Of a DNA stretch of 11,318 nucleotides, positions 7,795-11,318 are shown piece after piece; within the stretch, counting starts at the first letter, position 1, and each line of letters starts with the position of its first letter. The DNA comes from Oscillospiraceae bacterium (GTDB lineage: Bacteria > Bacillota > Clostridia > Oscillospirales > Ruminococcaceae), in the NCBI GenBank assembly GCA_003508605.1, contig DNUB01000065.1, forward strand, positions 1 to 11,318, given 5' to 3'. Position numbers and translations under genes: made by a program. Below the pieces are notes generated by a model. The model worked only from the letters and a program-made list of their open reading frames with translations, made no database searches and was not told the DNA's origin.

Positions 7795-9168
7795 ATGAAA
7801 GCAATAAAAAAATCATTTCTGTCTGCTGTCCTTGCCGCAGCAATGCTGTTTAATGCGGCGTGCAGTCAAAGCGTCGAGGACGTTGAGATAGTTTCCGAAA
7901 GCGGTACGACTATTTATGAACACGACCGTACGGCTGCGGAATCGAAAGGTTTTTCGGACGAAGCAGCGGTAACCGTTCCCGCCGAGGAAAGCTCCCCCGG
8001 GGAAACAGACGTAACAGAGGAGCATACCGATACGTCCTCGGTTTCCGATACATTTGCCGAGGATTCCGCCGCAACGGCTACCGCCGCCGAATCCTCCAAG
8101 CAGAGCCACACGGTCACAGCAGCCGTCACAAAAGCACCTGTCGTTACAACAGCTGCCGCAGCCAAGCCGCCGGTCACTGCCGCAGCTGTAACAAAGCCTC
8201 CGGCAATTATAACCACTCCCGTTATTACAACCGCCGCTCCCGAAAAGCCTGTTTCTTCAAAGGGGTTTAAAGTAAGCGGTACAAAGCTTTTGGACGCTAA
8301 CGGAAATGAATTTGTAATGAGAGGAATAAACCATGCCCATGTATGGTTCAGAGATAATTTGGATCAGGCCTTACAGGGTATCGCAAATACTGGAGCTAAC
8401 TGTGTAAGAATAGTTTTAGGCGACGGCAATTCCTCCGGCGGCAACAACTGGGGACCTACAAGCGAAAGCGAAATTAAAAATATAATACAAAAATGTAAAA
8501 GCAGGAATTTAATTTGTATTTTGGATTCTCATAACGCAACAGGCTCGGACAGTGTTTCCGACCTTAACAAGGCCGTTGAGTATTGGAAAAGGGTCAAAAA
8601 CGCTTTTATCGGCGAGGAAAAATATGTCATAATCAACATAGCAAACGAATGGTACGGAAGCTGGAACAATCTTGACAAGTGGGCAAACGCCTATGTTGAC
8701 GCTGTAAAAGCACTTCGCAGTGCGGGAATACGCAATACGATCATGGTAGATTCGGCGGGCTGGGGACAGTGTGCAAAAAGCGTTGCACAGTATGGCGAGA
8801 AAATTTTTAATGCGGATCCCGAAAAAAATACCATGTTTTCCATTCATATGTACGGCAGCGCAGGAGGAAACAAAAACCAAATCAAAACCAATATAGATAA
8901 TGTACTAAACAAAAATCTGTGTCTTGTAATCGGGGAATTTGGTTGGAATCACTCCGACGGTGATGTGGACGAGGATTATATTATGCAGTATTGCTCTCAA
9001 AAAAATGTGGGTTATATTGCTTGGTCGTGGAAAGGAAACGGCGGCGGGGTTGAATATCTGGACATTTCCTATGACTGGGAGGGGAATAACCTGTCCGATT
9101 GGGGTGTAAATCTCGTGAATAATACCTATGGGATCAGGAAAACTTCGAAAAGATGCACCGTGTTTTAG
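7795..9168 (+). CDS. Lipoprotein beta-1,4-mannanase, GH5 subfamily 8 type, with long linker (paralog 2)
   Basis: This 457-residue protein has the same design as the upstream gene: a lipoprotein signal with FNAAC (Cys23), then a linker and one GH5 barrel. Here the linker is far longer, residues 24-156. It has an acidic Ser/Glu/Thr part to about 102, then an Ala/Thr/Pro/Val/Lys part with repeated AVTKxP-like units, typical of extended surface linkers in ruminococci. The catalytic domain from 157 keeps the acid/base Glu285 (NEWYGSW) and nucleophile Glu381 (VIGEFGWNH). Against paralog 1 it has a two-residue insertion after GDGNS and one single-residue gap near the C-terminus. AAAGGA at 7776-7781 is the likely ribosome site, 13 bases from the ATG. 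A separate promoter and palindrome just upstream suggest its own control. The longer tether may carry the enzyme out through the cell wall. Confidence 0.9.
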   Translation: MKAIKKSFLSAVLAAAMLFNAACSQSVEDVEIVSESGTTIYEHDRTAAESKGFSDEAAVTVPAEESSPGETDVTEEHTDTSSVSDTFAEDSAATATAAESSKQSHTVTAAVTKAPVVTTAAAAKPPVTAAAVTKPPAIITTPVITTAAPEKPVSSKGFKVSGTKLLDANGNEFVMRGINHAHVWFRDNLDQALQGIANTGANCVRIVLGDGNSSGGNNWGPTSESEIKNIIQKCKSRNLICILDSHNATGSDSVSDLNKAVEYWKRVKNAFIGEEKYVIINIANEWYGSWNNLDKWANAYVDAVKALRSAGIRNTIMVDSAGWGQCAKSVAQYGEKIFNADPEKNTMFSIHMYGSAGGNKNQIKTNIDNVLNKNLCLVIGEFGWNHSDGDVDEDYIMQYCSQKNVGYIAWSWKGNGGGVEYLDISYDWEGNNLSDWGVNLVNNTYGIRKTSKRCTVF

Positions 9169-9220
9169 AAAATGCGGCTCTGTCGTGTAATGCTAAAGCT
9201 GACAGGTGTGGCGCATAATA

Positions 9221-9279
9221 TTCAATGAGGGGCAGCACCCCGGATTTTTCATAAATTCGGGGCACTGCCTCTCATTGAA
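9221..9279 (+). repeat. 59-bp palindromic element, copy 2
   Basis: This copy lies 52 bases after the second mannanase stop, in the same orientation as copy 1. Its 15-base arms, TTCAATGAGGGGCAG and CTGCCTCTCATTGAA, pair fully apart from one G-T. A CA/CA mismatch follows, then a 10-bp inner stem starting CCCCG and closing a TTCAT loop. It is the most regular of the three copies. No target duplication is obvious at its edges. Confidence 0.88.
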
Positions 9280-9298
9280 AGATTCCCGATACTGTAAT

Positions 9299-9373
9299 AA
9301 AAGACCGAATATCCCTGCCCTTCGCCATACGCAAAAGCAAAGACTCCGTCAGGCGGGTTATGTTCGGTCTTTT
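9299..9373. terminator. Long inverted repeat between convergent genes, probable bidirectional terminator
   Basis: AAAAGACCGAA (9299-9309) and TTCGGTCTTTT (9363-9373) are perfect 11-base inverted arms around 53 bases. On either strand the stem ends in a T-run, as expected for a terminator shared by the second mannanase (plus) and pyk (minus). The large interior holds further short pairings (such as CGCC with GGCG), so it could fold as a branched RNA rather than a simple terminator hairpin. Confidence 0.6.
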
Positions 9374-9401
9374 AGAGTGGGATACAATCCCCCTCGCCCA
9401 A

Positions 9402-11156
9402 TCACCCTCCCGATGAAACGATCCCTTTTTCTGCGTCAATAGTAACGGTAGTTCCGCTTTTCAGAATTTGTGTGGCATTTTCCGCTCCTACGATTACGGG
9501 AATGTCAAGCGACAAGCCAACTACTGCCGCATGACTGTCCTTGCCCGCCTTTTCGGTTATTATTCCTCCGGCTGCTTTTAAAATTCTCATAAGACCGTTA
9601 TCGGTTTCGGGAATAACCAAAATGTCGCCGTTGGCAAAGCTTCTGACGGCTTCCTCGGCCGTTCTTGCCACGCAAAGAGGCGCAGTCGAAACCTTGTCGG
9701 TAACGCCTTCTCCCCTTACCAGCACGTCTCCCACCACATGTACCTTCATAAGATTTGTAGTGCCGCTTATTCCCAAAGGTACTCCTGCGGTTATTACGAC
9801 TAAATCTCCGTTTTCAAGATGACCCTCTTTTACGGCGCAGTCAACGGCATGGTTAAACAGGTCGTCGGTAGTATCCATTATTTTGCTCATAATGGGGATT
9901 ACGCCCCAGCTAAGACTTAACTGCCGCCATGTTCTTTCATTTGGAGTGCAGCTTAAAATAGGACGGTTGGGACGGTATTTTGACAGCAGCTTCGCCGTTC
10001 CGCCTGTGGTGGTTACGGTTAAGATCGCTTTTGCGTTTAAATCAAGAGCCGTGGTAACGGTGGCATGGCTTATGGCGTTGGTGACATTTTCACCCCTGTC
10101 GACCTCTCTTTCTCGAAATCTCTTGGAGTAATTTATGTTGTTTTCGGTAGTCTCGGCAATCAGTGCCATCGTTTTAACAGCCTCTACGGGGTACATTCCT
10201 GCGGCGGTCTCTCCCGAAAGCATTATTGCGCTGGTACCGTCATATATGGCATTGGCTACGTCTGTGGTTTCCGCACGGGTGGGACGGGGGTTTTTTATCA
10301 TGGATTCAAGCATTTGTGTGGCTGTGATAACCTGTTTTCCTGCATTATAACCACGTTCTATCAACATTTTTTGCAGCTTGGGTATATTTTCAAAGGGTAT
10401 TTCAACACCCATATCCCCTCTTGCTACCATAATTCCGTCGGCAACTCTTAAAATATCGTCAATATTGTCAACACCCTCCTGATTCTCTATTTTGGCAATA
10501 ATCTTGATATCCTTTCCGCCGTTTTCCTCTAAAATCCTTCTTACCTCCAAAATATCGGCGTCACAGCTTACAAAGCTTGCCGCAATAAAGTCAAAACCCG
10601 TTTCGCAGCCGAAAATAATATCGCTTTTATCCCTTTCGCTGACATAAGGCATGGAAAGCTTGGCACCGGGGAAATTACAGGACTTGTTATTGCTTAAAAA
10701 TCCGCCGTGCACTATTTTGCAGCGAATATCGTCCCCCTCGGGCTTGGTATCTATCTCTATTACCTTCATTTCAATAAGACCGTCGTCGGCGAGAATTTTC
10801 GTGCCGATATCTATGTCCTTTGCTAAATTCTTATAGGTTATGGATACCTCCTCGGAGGTTCCCTCCACCTCTCTTGTGGTAAGGGTAAATATCTGACCGT
10901 CCTTAAGCTCCGCCTTTCCGTCCTTAAACTGCTTAACTCTCACCTCAGGCCCCTTTGTGTCTAAAAGTGAAGCCACGGGCAGACCCAATTCTTCTCTTAT
11001 CCTTTTTACCTGTTGAAAGGTTTTAAGGTGTGTTTCGTGATCTCCGTGAGAGAAGTTCTGACGTGCAACGTTCATTCCTGCCTTCATAAGCTCTCTGAGA
11101 ACATTGTCGTCGGCGGTGGAGGGACCCATTGTGCAGACAATTTTTGTTTTACGCAT
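9402..11156 (-). CDS. pyk: Pyruvate kinase with C-terminal PEP-utiliser domain
   Basis: Pyruvate kinase turns PEP and ADP into pyruvate and ATP, the last step of glycolysis. The 584 residues match the long Bacillus-type enzyme (about 585) rather than the 470-residue E. coli form. Seen in order are the start MRKTKIVCTMGPS, VARQNFSHGDHE (Arg32, Asn34), the DTKGPEVR loop (66-73), the B domain to about 168, IIAKIENQEG with Lys222 and Glu224, VARGDMGVE with Asp248, and TATQMLESM. The extra C-terminal domain has DSHAAVVGLSLDIPVIVGA with His542. In related enzymes such as PPDK that His carries phosphate; in Bacillus pyruvate kinase the domain's role is unclear. ATG 11156 is chosen because it fits the family N-terminus and has AAAGGA upstream; an upstream extension of about 18 residues has no such support. 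The gene converges on the mannanases. Confidence 0.97.
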   Translation of the reverse strand: MRKTKIVCTMGPSTADDNVLRELMKAGMNVARQNFSHGDHETHLKTFQQVKRIREELGLPVASLLDTKGPEVRVKQFKDGKAELKDGQIFTLTTREVEGTSEEVSITYKNLAKDIDIGTKILADDGLIEMKVIEIDTKPEGDDIRCKIVHGGFLSNNKSCNFPGAKLSMPYVSERDKSDIIFGCETGFDFIAASFVSCDADILEVRRILEENGGKDIKIIAKIENQEGVDNIDDILRVADGIMVARGDMGVEIPFENIPKLQKMLIERGYNAGKQVITATQMLESMIKNPRPTRAETTDVANAIYDGTSAIMLSGETAAGMYPVEAVKTMALIAETTENNINYSKRFREREVDRGENVTNAISHATVTTALDLNAKAILTVTTTGGTAKLLSKYRPNRPILSCTPNERTWRQLSLSWGVIPIMSKIMDTTDDLFNHAVDCAVKEGHLENGDLVVITAGVPLGISGTTNLMKVHVVGDVLVRGEGVTDKVSTAPLCVARTAEEAVRSFANGDILVIPETDNGLMRILKAAGGIITEKAGKDSHAAVVGLSLDIPVIVGAENATQILKSGTTVTIDAEKGIVSSGG

Positions 11157-11205
11157 TTTAATGATTTCCTTTCTATACCAAAATTTCCGGATTTTTCTGA
11201 TTTTA

Positions 11206-11234
11206 TTCAATGAGGGGCAGTACCTCTCACGGAA
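11206..11234 (+). repeat. Palindromic element, copy 3 (arms only, centre missing)
   Basis: TTCAATGAGGGGCAG is identical to the left arm of copy 2. It joins directly to a 14-base right arm that differs from the end of copy 2 at three positions. The central 30 bases of the full element are absent. It lies 50-78 bases upstream of the pyk start codon and so may be in the pyk leader RNA or promoter. Confidence 0.75.
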
Positions 11235-11272
11235 TAAACGAATAAGACTAAGGCGTGTTCACATAAAATCAA

Positions 11273-11318
11273 TATGCAGATTTTCGAGCATAATTTTGTT
11301 GCCTGCAAGGCAAAATTT
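11273..11318. other. Hairpin-rich stretch at the right window edge
   Basis: TATGC (11273-11277) can pair with GCATA (11288-11292). Directly after it, TTGCC (11299-11303) pairs with GGCAA (11309-11313) around a 5-base loop, flanked by AATTT on both sides. On the minus strand this lies upstream of pyk and could be the terminator of the next gene or the edge of a repeat. The window ends inside it, so no firm call is possible. Confidence 0.4.

Noticed and set aside
7914..8216. Minus-strand frame giving an Ala/Val-rich protein opposite the second mannanase linker
   Set aside because: Its low-complexity sequence is the antisense reading of the Ala/Thr/Pro linker; there is no independent evidence of a gene.
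8101..8262. Tandem repeat DNA or CRISPR-like array in the second mannanase linker
   Set aside because: The repetition is at the protein level (AVTKxP-like units) with variable codons, in frame with a secreted enzyme, so it is a linker.
11157..11210. N-terminal extension of pyruvate kinase upstream of the ATG at 11156
   Set aside because: Family members start at MRKTKIV-like sequence, and the AAAGGA site serves that ATG; the extension is simply open frame.

Overview
The window looks like chromosomal DNA from an anaerobic Clostridia-class Firmicute, most likely a gut or rumen Ruminococcaceae/Oscillospiraceae relative. This rests on gene content and style: a single-chain PurL with a fused glutaminase domain, a Bacillus-type pyruvate kinase with the extra PEP-utiliser domain, AGGAGG-like ribosome sites, moderate G+C, and secreted lipoprotein glycosidases with Ala/Thr/Pro linkers. 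No genome match was made.

Layout. Positions 2-2356 hold the 3' part of purL, for purine synthesis. It is followed closely by a small unknown membrane protein (2368-2988) and a membrane-anchored trypsin-like serine protease (3020-3907). After a 151-base gap come a GNAT acetyltransferase (4059-4490) and a full-length fucI, L-fucose isomerase (4527-6305). Then follow two tandem paralogous lipoprotein beta-mannanases of the GH5_8 type (6557-7615 and 7795-9168). Pyruvate kinase (9402-11156) faces them on the minus strand.

Non-coding content. A 59-bp, almost perfectly mirror-symmetric element occurs twice (6323-6381 and 9221-9279) and brackets the mannanase pair. A third copy (11206-11234) consists of just the two arms with the central 30 bases missing, in the pyk leader. 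A terminator-like hairpin precedes the first mannanase, a spaced palindrome overlaps the probable promoter of the second, and a long inverted repeat lies between the convergent mannanase and pyk genes. The right edge ends in a nest of hairpins.

How the parts fit. fucI and the surface-anchored mannanases suggest use of plant polysaccharide and deoxy-sugar or D-arabinose substrates, whose carbon would enter glycolysis ending at pyruvate kinase. That grouping is an inference from proximity: no transporter, fucose kinase, aldolase or dedicated regulator is visible. I see no phage, transposase, CRISPR array, tRNA or rRNA. Nothing here is clearly a new defence or mobile system; the most interesting material is the palindromic repeat family and the control regions of the mannanase pair.
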